Shown here: in pieces, positions 1-9,243 of the stretch
How the letters are laid out: the number at the start of each line of letters is the position of its first letter
Numbering within the stretch: the stretch's first letter is position 1
Assembly (NCBI RefSeq): GCF_900113605.1
Contig: NZ_FOPY01000011.1
Location: forward strand, 78,051 to 142,050
DNA length: 64,000 bases
Origin: Modicisalibacter xianhensis
GTDB taxonomy: Bacteria; Pseudomonadota; Gammaproteobacteria; Pseudomonadales; Halomonadaceae
Direction of reading: 5' to 3'
Notes under the pieces: generated by a model
The model's input: the letters and a program-made list of their open reading frames with translations, nothing else
What the model was told of the DNA's origin: nothing
The model's database searches: none
Made by a program: the position numbers and the translations under genes

Positions 1-566
1 CCGGTGCCGGAGTCCACGCCCACCATGGCGATCATCACGCCGAGTACCGCACCGATGGCGGTCTTGATCGGATCCTTGCCCATCATTACCGCCATTGACG
101 CGAAGGCGAAAATCATCAGCGCGAAGAACTCAGCGGGGCCGAACATCACGGCTACCTGCGCAAGCAGCGGCGCGAACAGCGTCAGGCCGATGATGGCGAT
201 GGTCGCCCCGACGAACGAGCTTACCGCGGACAGGCCCAGCGCCGGCCCGGCCAGGCCCTTCTTGGCCAGCGGGTGGCCGTCGAGCGTGGTCATCACCGCC
301 CCGGCGTCGCCGGGCACGTTGAGCAGAATGCTCGACATGCGCCCACCGTACTCCGCACCGGTGTACACCCCGGCCAACAGGATCAGCGCCGACTCGGCCG
401 GCAGGCCGAGCGTATAGGCCAGCGGCATCAGAATGGCGATGCCGTTGATCGGGCCGATGCCCGGCAGCGCACCGAACAGCGTGCCCAACATCGCCCCCAG
501 AAAGGCGAGCCCCAGATTGAGGGGGCTCAACGCCACACCGAAACCGTCTATCAGAAAATCGAACAT
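1..566 (-). CDS. tctA: Tripartite tricarboxylate transporter large permease TctA (partial)
   Basis: This is the N-terminal part of the large membrane subunit of a TTT-family transporter. It begins at an ATG at 566 and runs off the left edge of the window without a stop, giving about 188 residues. The translation has the family's opening hydrophobic segment and a glycine-rich loop (LPGIGPINGIAILMPL) followed by GAEYGGRMSSILLNVPGDAG, both typical of TctA. In the complex it works with TctB and the periplasmic TctC to import a carboxylate with a cation gradient. It lies 10 bp downstream of tctB in the same operon. The substrate cannot be read from the sequence. Confidence 0.93.
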   Translation of the reverse strand, partial: MFDFLIDGFGVALSPLNLGLAFLGAMLGTLFGALPGIGPINGIAILMPLAYTLGLPAESALILLAGVYTGAEYGGRMSSILLNVPGDAGAVMTTLDGHPLAKKGLAGPALGLSAVSSFVGATIAIIGLTLFAPLLAQVAVMFGPAEFFALMIFAFASMAVMMGKDPIKTAIGAVLGVMIAMVGVDSGT

Positions 567-576
567 GCCGGGCTCC

Positions 577-1026
577 TCAGGTGAAGTCGGGCAGCCAGTA
601 GCCGCCTGGCAAGGAAATTCCCAGCCCTTGGGTGAATAGGTAGAAGCTGCCCAGCGACATCAGTACCGCGGCAATCAGCGCCTTGAGCCAGGTCGCCTCG
701 AACAGCCGGGCCAGGGCCAGCACCGCGAAGAAGGTGGTCACGATGAATCCCAGGCGCGTGAACAGCAGGGCGTAGACCAGCAGCACGCCCAGCACCGCCA
801 GCAGCTTCAGGGCCAGCGCCTTGTCGGGCCAGTGGCCGTTCTCGCCCGGGCGAAACACCAGCACCAGGGACAACGCGGCCAGCACCACCGACAATACGAT
901 GGGGAAGGCCTTGGGCCCGACGGGTTCGTAGCTGAAAGGGATCTGCAGGTTGGCGGCCTGGGCGGCGGCAAACGCCGCCAGACCGATCAGGGCGAGTCCC
1001 AGGATGCGGTCGGCGGCGAGCTTCAT
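577..1026 (-). CDS. tctB: Tripartite tricarboxylate transporter small permease TctB
   Basis: The 149-residue product is a small membrane protein with about four hydrophobic segments (roughly residues 7-25, 38-57, 73-105 and 117-135), the usual size and layout of TctB. It is the minor membrane subunit of the TTT importer. Its ATG overlaps the tctC stop by 4 bp (ATGA), and tctA follows within 10 bp, so the three genes are translationally coupled in the order tctC-tctB-tctA. Sequence conservation in TctB proteins is weak, so the call rests mainly on position, length and hydrophobic pattern. Confidence 0.9.
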   Translation of the reverse strand: MKLAADRILGLALIGLAAFAAAQAANLQIPFSYEPVGPKAFPIVLSVVLAALSLVLVFRPGENGHWPDKALALKLLAVLGVLLVYALLFTRLGFIVTTFFAVLALARLFEATWLKALIAAVLMSLGSFYLFTQGLGISLPGGYWLPDFT

Positions 1027-2009
1027 TGTGTCAGACCCACTTCGTCGGCAAGTTGCTTGAACTGGGCGACCTGGTCCTTGACGTAGCTGTCGAAGTCATC
1101 GCCGAAGCGCGACATCGGGAACAGTCCGCGCGCCTCACGCAGCTCGGCGAACTTCTCCTTCTCGGACAGTGTCTCGAGCTTGTTCACCCATTCCTGATAG
1201 GCCTCGTCGCTGACCTCCGGCCCCATGTAGTAGCCACGCCAGATCGGCCACTGCACATCGTAGCCCTGCTCGGCGGCGGTGGGAATCTCGGCATAAGGCC
1301 CGCCCAGACGCTCTTCGGACAGCGAGGCCAGCACGCGCACCTTGCCGCTTTCCAGATGCGGACGCAGTTCCGACATGTCACCGGTGAAGACCTGGATATG
1401 GTCACCCAGCAGCGCCGCCAGTGACTCGCCGCCACCCTCGAAGGCCACGTAACGCAGGTCGCGCGGCGAGATGTCCGCCGCCTTGGCGGTCAGCGCCGCT
1501 TTCATCCAGTCCTGGCTACCCACGGTACCACCGGCACCGAAGACGATCTTGCCGGGCTGGGTCTTGAGGTCCTTCATGAGTTCATCAAGGGTCTGCCATG
1601 GCGCGTCGGCCTTGACCACGATGGCGCCGTAGTCGGCACCCAGCGCGCCCAGCCAGCGCACCTCGTCGGCGTCGTACTGGCCGAACTTGCCCAGCGCCAG
1701 GTTGACGGCGGCCCCGGTGCTCGCCGCCACGATCAGGTTGGGATCGTCGCTGCGCACGCCATTGACGTGGTTGTAGGCCACCGCACCGATACCGCCCGGC
1801 ATGTAGCTGACCATCATCGGCTTGTCGATCAGCCCGGTCTCCTGCAGACCGTTGGCCGCGAGGCGGCAGGTCAGGTCGTAACCACCGCCCGGCTTGGCCG
1901 GTGCGATACACTCGGAAGCGTCGGATTGGGCCTGGGCCGTGCCGGTCGCCAGCGCACCGCTGAGCACCAACAGCGAGGACCAGTGGCGGAATGCCGAGTT
2001 GAATTTCAT
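1023..2009 (-). CDS. tctC: Tripartite tricarboxylate transporter substrate-binding protein TctC (Bug family)
   Basis: A 328-residue periplasmic binding protein. It has a signal peptide (basic start, hydrophobic stretch near residues 12-25, cleavage near AQAQS) and the Bug-family landmarks CIAPAKPGGGYD near the mature N-terminus and VSYMPGGIGAVA near residue 70. These proteins bind carboxylates and deliver them to TctAB. It is the first gene of the minus-strand operon and is transcribed divergently from tctD, whose product probably controls it, as in Salmonella TctDE. The ligand (citrate, tricarballylate or another carboxylate) is not determinable here. Confidence 0.93.
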   Translation of the reverse strand: MKFNSAFRHWSSLLVLSGALATGTAQAQSDASECIAPAKPGGGYDLTCRLAANGLQETGLIDKPMMVSYMPGGIGAVAYNHVNGVRSDDPNLIVAASTGAAVNLALGKFGQYDADEVRWLGALGADYGAIVVKADAPWQTLDELMKDLKTQPGKIVFGAGGTVGSQDWMKAALTAKAADISPRDLRYVAFEGGGESLAALLGDHIQVFTGDMSELRPHLESGKVRVLASLSEERLGGPYAEIPTAAEQGYDVQWPIWRGYYMGPEVSDEAYQEWVNKLETLSEKEKFAELREARGLFPMSRFGDDFDSYVKDQVAQFKQLADEVGLTQ

Positions 2010-2102
2010 GGCGGACTCCTGTTTCTTTGTTGTGAATGCGAGGGGATATCCCTCCCTGCCGTCATCGCGTCGATGACACGGGAGATGCTAGAGGCCCAAC
2101 CT

Positions 2103-2130
2103 TTCATCAACCTGTCATCCGCGCTTCATC
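2103..2130 (+). promoter_or_regulatory. Three direct repeats with 11-bp period (PHO-box-like / TctD-type site)
   Basis: TTCATC, GTCATC and TTCATC start at 2103, 2114 and 2125, exactly 11 bp apart. Written with flanks, the first two read CTTTCAT-N4-CTGTCAT, close to the PhoB box (CTGTCAT-N4-CTGTCAT). Direct repeats of this period are the normal target of OmpR/PhoB-family winged-helix regulators such as TctD. The site ends 20 bp before the tctD start and lies about 95-120 bp upstream of tctC. It is a good candidate for TctD autoregulation and tctC control, or for PhoB input. Confidence 0.5.
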
Positions 2131-2149
2131 CCCGTGAGACTTTGGTCCA

Positions 2150-2818
2150 ATGCGCCTGCTTATCGTCGAAGACGACCCGTTGATCGCCCGCTCCCTCGAA
2201 CAGGCCCTGGGCCCGCTGGGCAATACCGTCGAGACGTTCTCGCGGCTGAGCGAAGCCCGGGCGGCCCTGGCGCATGGCCATTTCGACCTGGTCGTGCTCG
2301 ACCTGGGATTGCCCGACGGCAACGGCCTGACGCTGCTCGCCGAGCTGCGTGAACGCAGCGACACTACGCCGGTGCTGATCCTCACCGCCCGTGACGGCGT
2401 CGACGAGCGCGTTCGCGGACTCGACCTGGGCGCCGATGACTATCTGGCCAAGCCGTTCTCGCTGGCCGAACTCGAGGCCCGGGTACGCGCCCTGCTGCGC
2501 CGCAGCCAGCAGCGTACCGACAACCGCCTGCAGTTCGGGCCGCTGTGCTTCGACCCTGCCTCGGGCACCGCCACGCTGCACGGCGAGCCCCTGGCCCTGC
2601 CGCGCCGTGAACTTGGCCTGCTGGAAGGCCTGTTGCTGCATGCCGGACGCATCGCGCCGCGAGAGTTGCTGGTCGATCGTCTGTTCGGCTTCGGTGACGT
2701 GGGGCCCAATGCCCTGGAGGTGTACATCAGTCGTTTGCGCAAACGCCTCCAGGGTAGCGGGCTGCGTATCCGTACCCTGCGCGGGCTGGGCTACCGGCTG
2801 GAGGATGACTCGACGTGA
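2150..2818 (+). CDS. tctD: Two-component response regulator TctD (OmpR/PhoB family)
   Basis: A 222-residue response regulator. Residues 1-115 form the receiver domain with the acidic pocket ED at 7-8 and the likely phosphoacceptor Asp51 (VLDLGLPDG). The C-terminal part (about 125-220) is a winged-helix DNA-binding domain ending in RTLRGLGYRL, typical of the OmpR class. It overlaps the kinase gene by 4 bp (GTGA), indicating one operon. By context and similarity it is TctD, regulator of the adjacent tricarboxylate transporter. The 11-bp direct repeats immediately upstream could be its own binding site. Confidence 0.9.
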   Translation: MRLLIVEDDPLIARSLEQALGPLGNTVETFSRLSEARAALAHGHFDLVVLDLGLPDGNGLTLLAELRERSDTTPVLILTARDGVDERVRGLDLGADDYLAKPFSLAELEARVRALLRRSQQRTDNRLQFGPLCFDPASGTATLHGEPLALPRRELGLLEGLLLHAGRIAPRELLVDRLFGFGDVGPNALEVYISRLRKRLQGSGLRIRTLRGLGYRLEDDST

Positions 2819-4209
2819 TCGTCGTCGACGGCACGCTAAAACGGCGCCTGGGAGCCTGGCTGCTGGCCACCGTCGGCGTGCTGGGCGCGTTCTTGCTGGT
2901 CGAGGCCTATACCAGCGCGCAGCGCGCCGCCGACCGCGCCTACGACAGCCAGCTCGAGGCGGCGGGCCTGACCATCGCCGAGGCCATCCAATGGCAGGAC
3001 AGCCGACCGGTGGTGGAAATGCCGGCGGCGGCCTTCCAGATCCTGGCCACCGACCAGCAGGAGCGGGTGTTCTACGCCATCCTCGACACGACCGGACGCG
3101 AGGTCACCGGCAATCTCGACGGGGCCGTGACGCCCGCCTGGCAGCATGCCGCCAAGGCCGGGCCGGTGTGGATGACCGTGCAGCATCACGGCACGCCCAT
3201 CCGCCTGCACGGCCGTGAGCTGACATCCGCCGGCTGGGAGTCGCTGGACCCGGTACAGATCTGGGTCGGGCATACCCTGTCGGGGCGCGAGGCACTGGCC
3301 GGCGACCTGTTCGTACGCACCCTGACGCGCTTTCTGGCCATGGTGCTGGTTGCCGGCCTGCTGATGCTGCTGGCCATTCGTACCGCGCTCGGCCCGGTGC
3401 GTCGCCTGCGCCAGTTGCTGCGCCAGCGCGATGCCGACGACGTGCGCCCGCTGCATGCGCACGTTCCCGGAGAGCTCTACGACATGGCGGAAACGCTCAA
3501 TGCGCTGTTCGCTCGCCAGCGTGAAGGTCGCGATGCGCTGCTGCGCTTTACCGCCGATGCCAGCCATCAGCTCAAGACACCACTGGCCGGGCTGCAGAGC
3601 ACCAGCGAGCTGGCCCTACAGAGCGAGCAACCCGATGAGTGGCGCCACGCCCTGGAGACCGTCCATGACAGCGCGGCACGCACCAGCCGCCTGGCCGGCC
3701 AGTTGCTGAGTCTGGCCCGCTTGCGCCATGCCAGCGAGGGGGGGCGGGATACGGTGGACCTGGCGGCCGTGCTTCGCGATACGCTGATGGAGTGGGCCGA
3801 GCGCGATGCCGCCCAGCACCACGATCTGGGCCTGGCGCCGCTCCCCGAGGGGCCGGTGTACATCCAGGGCGAGCCTTGGTCACTGCAGGAAATGATCGGC
3901 AACCTGATCGACAATGCCCTGCGCTATACGCCGCCAGGCAGCGTGATTACCCTGGGGCTGGAACGACAGCCCGGCACCGTGACACTCAGCATCGAGGACG
4001 ACGGCCCCGGCGTGAGCGACGACCTGCTCGGCCGCCTGCACCAGCCCTTCGAGCGAGGTGGACGCCAGGACACCCAGGGTTCCGGCCTAGGCCTGGCCAT
4101 CGTCGACTCCATCGCCCGACGCCACGATGCCCGCCTGGACGTGCACAATGCCCCCGGGCATGGCCTGAGAATCGACATCCGCTTTCCGGCGTTGCCCAAG
4201 GAGACCTGA
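2815..4209 (+). CDS. tctE: Sensor histidine kinase TctE
   Basis: A 464-residue membrane kinase starting at a GTG that overlaps the tctD stop. It has two transmembrane segments (about residues 12-30 and 165-187) flanking a periplasmic sensor domain, a HAMP-like linker, the H-box FTADASHQLKTPLAGL with His251 as likely phosphorylation site, and an ATPase domain with N-box (NLIDNALRYTPPG), DDGPG and GSGLGLAI boxes. It should phosphorylate TctD in response to an extracytoplasmic signal, presumably a carboxylate or the neighbouring binding protein. The domain set is complete. Confidence 0.9.
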   Translation: MIVVDGTLKRRLGAWLLATVGVLGAFLLVEAYTSAQRAADRAYDSQLEAAGLTIAEAIQWQDSRPVVEMPAAAFQILATDQQERVFYAILDTTGREVTGNLDGAVTPAWQHAAKAGPVWMTVQHHGTPIRLHGRELTSAGWESLDPVQIWVGHTLSGREALAGDLFVRTLTRFLAMVLVAGLLMLLAIRTALGPVRRLRQLLRQRDADDVRPLHAHVPGELYDMAETLNALFARQREGRDALLRFTADASHQLKTPLAGLQSTSELALQSEQPDEWRHALETVHDSAARTSRLAGQLLSLARLRHASEGGRDTVDLAAVLRDTLMEWAERDAAQHHDLGLAPLPEGPVYIQGEPWSLQEMIGNLIDNALRYTPPGSVITLGLERQPGTVTLSIEDDGPGVSDDLLGRLHQPFERGGRQDTQGSGLGLAIVDSIARRHDARLDVHNAPGHGLRIDIRFPALPKET

Positions 4210-4210
4210 G

Positions 4211-5245
4211 ATGCTGCACCGCTGGTTGTGCTGCCTGCTGCTGGCCTGCCTGATGCCACTCGCTGCATTGGCCCAAGCCAGGACACCCCTGGTGGTCGAG
4301 GCCGCACTGGACCGCCAGGTCATCGCGCCGCTGCTCGCGGCCTTCGAACGCGCCTATCCCGATATTGCGCTGCATTATCACGACCGGTCGACGCTGGAGG
4401 TCGATCGACGCGCCCGCGAGGTCCGACCGGCTCCCGACGTGGTGATCAGTTCCGCCATGCCCTGGCAGTTGGCCCGGGTCAACGAGGGCCTGGCCCAGCC
4501 GCTGGTCAGCCCCGCGGCCCGCCGCTGGCCGCAGTGGGCCAAGTGGCGCAACGAGGTGTTCGGTTTCACCTTCGAGCCCATCGTCACCGTCTACCGGCTC
4601 GATCTGGTACGCCACATGATTCCGCCAACAACGCATGCCGACCTGCACACCATCCTCACCACGCACCAGGATCTTCTTCGCGGACGCGTGACGACCTATT
4701 CGCCGGGCCGCAGCGGGGTCGGCTACACCCTGTTCCAGCAGGACGCGCGCTACTCGCCGCGCTTCTGGGACCTGGTCGCTGCCATGGGCGCCGCCGAGGT
4801 CAGCCTGGAGGACAACACCCAGGCGATGCTCGATGGCCTGACCGAAGGCAAGTACTGGGTGGGCTACAACCTGCTGGGCTCCTATGCCATGCACTGGGCT
4901 CAGACCCATCCGGAAGTGATCGTGCAGGTGCCCCAGGATTATGCGCTGGTGATGATGCGCATGGCCTTCGTGCATCGTGACGCGCCGCATCCGATGGCCG
5001 CCAAGGCGTTCGTCGATTTCCTGCTCAGCGTCGAGGGCCAGCGCATCCTCGCCGGCAGCACGCCGCTGTTCAGCGTGCTGCCCGAAGTCATCGGCCCCTA
5101 TACCGCCCAGCGTCTGCGCGATCAGGTCGGCGAGCGGCTCTACCCGATCCCGATCAATGCCTCGCTGCTGGCGTTCGTCGACCCGCTGCGCCGCGATGCC
5201 TTCATGGCCCGCTGGAACCGCGAGATTCGCATTCTCGAACCGTGA
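4211..5245 (+). CDS. Periplasmic solute-binding protein linked to TctDE
   Basis: A 344-residue secreted protein with a clear signal peptide (hydrophobic residues 5-20, cleavage near ALAQA). The mature part resembles type 2 periplasmic binding proteins of the Fe3+/AfuA and polyamine group: a VVEAALDRQVIAPLLAAFE start, PDVVISSAMPWQLARVN, and a C-terminal MAAKAFVDFLLSVEGQRIL helix. It starts 1 bp after tctE, so it belongs to the tctDE operon, and no ABC permease or ATPase lies nearby. It may therefore act as a ligand-sensing partner of TctE rather than a transport protein. That role is inferred from position. Confidence 0.75.
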   Translation: MLHRWLCCLLLACLMPLAALAQARTPLVVEAALDRQVIAPLLAAFERAYPDIALHYHDRSTLEVDRRAREVRPAPDVVISSAMPWQLARVNEGLAQPLVSPAARRWPQWAKWRNEVFGFTFEPIVTVYRLDLVRHMIPPTTHADLHTILTTHQDLLRGRVTTYSPGRSGVGYTLFQQDARYSPRFWDLVAAMGAAEVSLEDNTQAMLDGLTEGKYWVGYNLLGSYAMHWAQTHPEVIVQVPQDYALVMMRMAFVHRDAPHPMAAKAFVDFLLSVEGQRILAGSTPLFSVLPEVIGPYTAQRLRDQVGERLYPIPINASLLAFVDPLRRDAFMARWNREIRILEP

Positions 5246-5265
5246 GCAGGCTAGCCCCGCTCACG
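5241..5265. terminator. Hairpin shared by two convergent gene ends
   Basis: CGTGAGC at 5241-5247 pairs with GCTCACG at 5259-5265. The stop codon of the plus-strand binding protein (5243-5245) lies in the stem, and the stop of the minus-strand tatA/E gene (5251-5253) lies in the loop. Neither side has a long T-run, so it is a weak or bidirectional terminator candidate. Confidence 0.45.
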
Positions 5266-5439
5266 CTTGTTCAGGCGCACCACCTCGGACTGGAAAGGAC
5301 TTTCCTCTTCATTCGTTTCCCGCCGAAAACTGCGGATCGCGCCGCCCAGGTCCGAGCCGACCGTTCTCAGCCGCTTGGTGCCAAACAGCAGCGCGACGAT
5401 GAGCAGGACGATAAGAAGCTGCCAGACACTGATGCCCAT
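5251..5439 (-). CDS. tatA: Twin-arginine translocase TatA/TatE-type subunit
   Basis: A 62-residue protein with one N-terminal transmembrane helix (about residues 5-20), then the conserved FGTKRL hinge, an amphipathic helix ([12 protein letters not shown]) and a short polar tail. This is the TatA/E architecture. It is the last gene of the nos operon, 50 bp after nosL. A tatE-type gene at this position is also known from Pseudomonas stutzeri nos clusters, where it is thought to help export Tat-dependent NosZ. Whether it acts as TatA or TatE is not distinguishable by eye. Confidence 0.88.
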   Translation of the reverse strand: MGISVWQLLIVLLIVALLFGTKRLRTVGSDLGGAIRSFRRETNEEESPFQSEVVRLNKRERG

Positions 5440-5489
5440 GGTTTCATTCCTCTTGCCAGATAAGGCGGCCTGCGCTCAGGCCGCCCAGG

Positions 5490-6026
5490 TTAGTGATGCC
5501 CCGCCCCGTGCATGCCCATGGCCTGCTGCAGCATGGCCAGGTCGATCTGTTCGAAGCGCAGCACATGTCCGCCCTGTTCGGCGGCCAGTGTCTGGGCGCT
5601 CTCTTCTTCAGAGAATGACGCCAGCACCGCGCCCATCGCGCCTTTCAGGGCCGGGCCGAGCACATAGAACGCCTCGCGAGCATCGATGAGGTGCGCATCG
5701 TCAGGCCGGTTCCAGTCGCTGCGACTCATGTCATGCACGTACAGTTTCACATCGAGGCGCTGGTTCTCGGGCTGCAGCCACCAGCCGAGCATCTCGGCCG
5801 TGGAGCAGAACTTTCTGACGGCATCCGCGCCGATCGCCTGTCCCTTCGGTCCCGGAAACTCCGTAATGATCATGCCGCAGACGTGGCACTCGTCACTGGC
5901 GTGAAAGTCCACCGGCGTCAGTGACCGGGATTGCGCTTCGGGGTCGCTGCACGCCACCAGGAGCAAGCCGAGCAACAATCCGAGCGCGGCAGTACGCGCC
6001 TCGACCAGGGTTAGCGTTGTCTTCAT
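5490..6026 (-). CDS. nosL: Copper chaperone lipoprotein NosL
   Basis: A 178-residue outer-periplasmic lipoprotein. The ATG at 6026 gives a lipoprotein signal peptide with lipobox LVAC (Cys26). The mature part contains CHVCGMII, a Cys/Met motif suited to Cu(I), plus the family segment AFYVLGPALKGAMGAV. NosL supplies copper for assembly of the CuZ centre of nitrous oxide reductase. The open frame extends far upstream, but that part overlaps nosY in another frame and lacks the signal sequence at its start, so I place the start at 6026. The end is His-rich (MHGAGHH), possibly also metal-binding. Confidence 0.93.
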   Translation of the reverse strand: MKTTLTLVEARTAALGLLLGLLLVACSDPEAQSRSLTPVDFHASDECHVCGMIITEFPGPKGQAIGADAVRKFCSTAEMLGWWLQPENQRLDVKLYVHDMSRSDWNRPDDAHLIDAREAFYVLGPALKGAMGAVLASFSEEESAQTLAAEQGGHVLRFEQIDLAMLQQAMGMHGAGHH

Positions 6027-6037
6027 GTCTTCCTCAC

Positions 6038-6868
6038 TCACGCCGCACGTCGACGAAACAGGGCATAGGCCAGCAGCAGGGCGCCACCGACCCACAACAT
6101 CAGGCAGCCCCACAGCATGACGCTCGGCAGCGGTAGCTCGCTGCCCAGGGCCATGACACCCGACACGCCCCCGCTGGCCTCGAAGCCGGACAGGTTGATC
6201 AGGCGGTAGATATCGGCCGGGTTGAGCAACAGCAGCCAGGGCAGCAGCTCGGGGCTGAAGCGGCCTTCGCCGAGTACCAGCAGCGCCAGCAGCACCAGGT
6301 CGAACACCAGCACGAACCCGAACCACACGCCCAGGGCCAGGCCGGCGGCCCGGGACTTCTCGCTGGCCCGACTGCTCAGCACATAGGCCAGCGCCAGGAA
6401 GACCCAGCCCAACAAGGCCGATGACAGCATGAAGCGCCCGAAGGCCCGGAACAGCAGGTCCAGCGCGACGCCATCCACCAGCACGGCAATAGCCAGTGCC
6501 GCGGCGCCGAAACCGAGCAACGTGGCCAGAGCCAGGATCAGGCCATGACCGACAAACTTGCCGAGCAGCAATTGGCCGCGCCCTAGCGGGTAGGTCAGCA
6601 GCAGCATCAGGGTGCCGCCCTCGTCCTCGCCGACGATGGCGTCGTAGGCCAGCAACAAGGCGATCAGCGGTATCAGGATGGTGGCCAGGCTGGTCAAGCT
6701 GGCAATCGTGGCCGGGATCGAGGTAAAGCCCACCTGCCCCGAGGCGGCAGCTCCCAGCCAGGCGATGCCAACCGCAAGCACGGCGAACAGCAGGCCGATG
6801 GCGACGATCCAACGGTTGCGCAGGCCATCGCTGAGTTCCTTGCGGGCAATGTTCCAGATCGGATTCAT
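6038..6868 (-). CDS. nosY: ABC transporter permease NosY
   Basis: A 276-residue membrane protein with about six hydrophobic segments. It starts [20 protein letters not shown], the typical ABC-2 permease opening seen in NosY. It forms the membrane part of the NosFY ABC transporter, which with periplasmic NosD provides a sulfur species for CuZ assembly in NosZ. Its ATG overlaps the nosF stop by 4 bp, and nosL follows 11 bp downstream. Confidence 0.93.
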   Translation of the reverse strand: MNPIWNIARKELSDGLRNRWIVAIGLLFAVLAVGIAWLGAAASGQVGFTSIPATIASLTSLATILIPLIALLLAYDAIVGEDEGGTLMLLLTYPLGRGQLLLGKFVGHGLILALATLLGFGAAALAIAVLVDGVALDLLFRAFGRFMLSSALLGWVFLALAYVLSSRASEKSRAAGLALGVWFGFVLVFDLVLLALLVLGEGRFSPELLPWLLLLNPADIYRLINLSGFEASGGVSGVMALGSELPLPSVMLWGCLMLWVGGALLLAYALFRRRAA

Positions 6869-7809
6869 GCCATGGCCTCCTCTGGCTGCGCCTTTTTCTC
6901 GGCTGGTGCGTGGTGGGCTCGCTCCATGTAATAGCGATAAAGATCGTCCAACGAGGGCTGGTGGATCTCGATGTCGTCTGGCGCTCCTTCCGCCAATAGC
7001 TCGCGCAGCAACCCCAGCTTGTGGGCGCGACGGAGCGTGACCTCAACCCCAGCATCACCCAGCGGCTGTGCCACATGGCCCTCGCCGCGCCAGCGCTGCA
7101 GCCAGGCCTCGCGCTGCGCGATGCCCGCTGCGCGCAGCCTCACCGGCAGGTCCGCTGCGTCACGCAGGCTGTCCAGGCTGCCGATGGCCTGCAGGCGCCC
7201 GTGGGCCAGGATCGCCGCCCGGCTGATATGCGCCTCGACGCCCGGCAGCACGTGCGAACAGAGGATGATGCTGGTCCCCTGCTGGCGAAGGTGATCCACC
7301 AGCCGGTACAGCGCCAGGGTGGCAATGGGATCGAGTCCCACCGTCGGCTCGTCGAGCAACAACAGGCGCGGCGTGCCAAGCAGTGCCTGGGCCAACCCCA
7401 GGCGCTGCCGCATGCCCTTGGAGTAAGTCTTGACGCGGCGATTGGCGGCCTCGACAAGCCCCACCTGTTCCAGCAGTTCGTCGACTTGTGCAGCAGGGGC
7501 CCCTTTCAGACGGGCGAAGTGCTTCAGCGTCTCGCGGCCGGTGAGCTGGGGATAGAAAACGATATTCTCGGGCAGGTAGCCGAGCTGGCGATGCACTTGC
7601 CTGTCGTGCGGCGACTGACCGAGTACGCTCACCCGCCCCTCGCTGGCCTGGAGCAGACCAAGAATCAGCTTCATGGTGGTGGTCTTGCCGGCCCCGTTGT
7701 GGCCGAACAGGCCCAGCACTTCGCCCTCGGCGAGCTGCAGGTCCAGGCCATGCAGCACGTTCATGCTGCCGTAGCGCTGACGGACGCCTTCGAGTTCGAC
7801 GGCATTCAT
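6865..7809 (-). CDS. nosF: ABC transporter ATP-binding protein NosF
   Basis: A 314-residue ATPase with Walker [13 protein letters not shown] (near residue 35), the signature-like [15 protein letters not shown] (the ABC motif reads SKGMR instead of SGGQ, usual for this subfamily) and Walker [14 protein letters not shown]. It energises the NosFY transporter for maturation of the CuZ centre of nitrous oxide reductase. The start codon overlaps the nosD stop by 4 bp. The C-terminal extension beyond residue 230 is typical of exporter ATPases of this class. Confidence 0.93.
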   Translation of the reverse strand: MNAVELEGVRQRYGSMNVLHGLDLQLAEGEVLGLFGHNGAGKTTTMKLILGLLQASEGRVSVLGQSPHDRQVHRQLGYLPENIVFYPQLTGRETLKHFARLKGAPAAQVDELLEQVGLVEAANRRVKTYSKGMRQRLGLAQALLGTPRLLLLDEPTVGLDPIATLALYRLVDHLRQQGTSIILCSHVLPGVEAHISRAAILAHGRLQAIGSLDSLRDAADLPVRLRAAGIAQREAWLQRWRGEGHVAQPLGDAGVEVTLRRAHKLGLLRELLAEGAPDDIEIHQPSLDDLYRYYMERAHHAPAEKKAQPEEAMA

Positions 7810-9131
7810 GACGTTGGCTCCTGTAATGGGGCGAGCAGCGCCCGGGTCGGCAGTTGCATCAGTGGATGGCTGTCCTGCACGCCAGGCGATTTGATGACGG
7901 GAAACAAGCGCTGCACCCAGCGCAGCAGCTCGATGCCGGGACTGTTCATCAGCAGACGGACCTGCGGATACAGCCAGATCAGGCGGTCGACGTTGTCGTT
8001 GGGCTCGTAGGCGACATCGCCCAGGCCGTCGCCGTCGCGGTCCCAGCCGAGGTAGTCACTCCAGTAGTTGCCCCGACCGTCGACCGACCACTCCTGGGTG
8101 CGCACGGCGACGTACTTGACCTGCTGCTGGTTGTCGACGAAGGCATTGCCGACGATGCGGTTGTCCTCGGAGCCCGCCGTGAGATGAATGCCCAGCGTGC
8201 TGTCAGCGAAGTGATTGTTCTCGATGGCGTTGAACAGCGAGTTGTAGATGAACAGCGCCTTTCCCTCGGCACCCGAGACCATGCCATCCCCACCTGCGCT
8301 GCCATGGCGTACGCCGACGACCACGTTGTCCTTGAGCGTGGAGTAGGTGATGTAATTCATCAGGATGCCGTAGTTCTCGTCCTGCTCGGAGCGATTGCCG
8401 ATCACCGTCAACTGGCGGCTCTGCATCAGCGCATACCCCGTGCGGGTACGGCGGGTGATGTTGCCGATCACCTGGTTGTCGTGGGAGAACATGTAATGCA
8501 CACCGTAGCGCAGGTCCTCGAGCACATTGCCCTCGAGGCGGTTGCCGTTCGAGGTGTCGATATAGATGCCGTCTCGGGTGTGCCGGGCATGATTGCCGAT
8601 CACCCGGGCGCCGCTCACGGCATAGAGATGGATGGCATTGCCGCGATCCTGCGAGCGCACGGTGGTATCGCCCTCGATGTCGTTGCCGATCACGCTGACG
8701 TCGCGGGTGGCGTCGACCCAGATGCCGAAACCCGGCCCCGCAAGGCGATTGTTGCGCACGACCGCATCGCGGGCGTGCGACGCGATGAAGATGCCCGAGT
8801 CCAGGGCGGTCAGGTCACGCCCCCAGTCGCGTAGTGTGCAGCCTTCGACCGCCACATTGGCAGAGGCAATGGTCAGTGCGTTGCCCTGCCCCTGTGCATG
8901 GATCACTGCGCCTGGCTCACAGCGCAGTTGCATTGACGTATCGATGGTGAACTGGCCGTGATACTCGCCAGCAGGCAGGCGCCACTGGCCTTCGCCTTCA
9001 GCGATCAACGGCAACGTAGTAATGGCGTGCGGTGCCGCCTGGGCAACACCTGTGAAGAGTAAGGCCGTACCCATTATCCAGAGATTGACTCTCAGCCGGC
9101 GCAGCCTGTCGATTGCCTGAGCTTTGATCAC
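7806..9131 (-). CDS. nosD: Periplasmic copper-centre assembly protein NosD
   Basis: About 441 residues if translation begins at the GTG at 9131, which has a GGAAAAGG stretch about 9 nt upstream; an ATG at 9074 would give 422 residues and a shorter signal peptide. After the signal (hydrophobic [13 protein letters not shown]) the protein is a right-handed beta-helix of CASH/PbH1 repeats, visible as recurrent NRLxGN / VIGN motifs, for example residues [12 protein letters not shown] and [15 protein letters not shown]. The conserved [19 protein letters not shown] motif near the C-terminus identifies NosD. It works with NosFY in CuZ assembly. The longer open frame upstream is not signal-like and is left out. 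Confidence 0.92.
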   Translation of the reverse strand: MIKAQAIDRLRRLRVNLWIMGTALLFTGVAQAAPHAITTLPLIAEGEGQWRLPAGEYHGQFTIDTSMQLRCEPGAVIHAQGQGNALTIASANVAVEGCTLRDWGRDLTALDSGIFIASHARDAVVRNNRLAGPGFGIWVDATRDVSVIGNDIEGDTTVRSQDRGNAIHLYAVSGARVIGNHARHTRDGIYIDTSNGNRLEGNVLEDLRYGVHYMFSHDNQVIGNITRRTRTGYALMQSRQLTVIGNRSEQDENYGILMNYITYSTLKDNVVVGVRHGSAGGDGMVSGAEGKALFIYNSLFNAIENNHFADSTLGIHLTAGSEDNRIVGNAFVDNQQQVKYVAVRTQEWSVDGRGNYWSDYLGWDRDGDGLGDVAYEPNDNVDRLIWLYPQVRLLMNSPGIELLRWVQRLFPVIKSPGVQDSHPLMQLPTRALLAPLQEPTS

Positions 9132-9243
9132 AGAGGTGTACCTTTTCCAGCGTCTTCCAGCGTCCAGGCAGGGGTGATGTGGCCCGGCACTCCACCGGGC
9201 CGTGTCGTCGGTTGCCGGGCCTGAAGCAGGCCCGGCGGATGAC

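Noticed and set aside
6027..7076. N-terminal extension of the nosL frame
   Set aside because: It overlaps nosY and nosF in another frame, and the lipoprotein signal only appears after the ATG at 6026.
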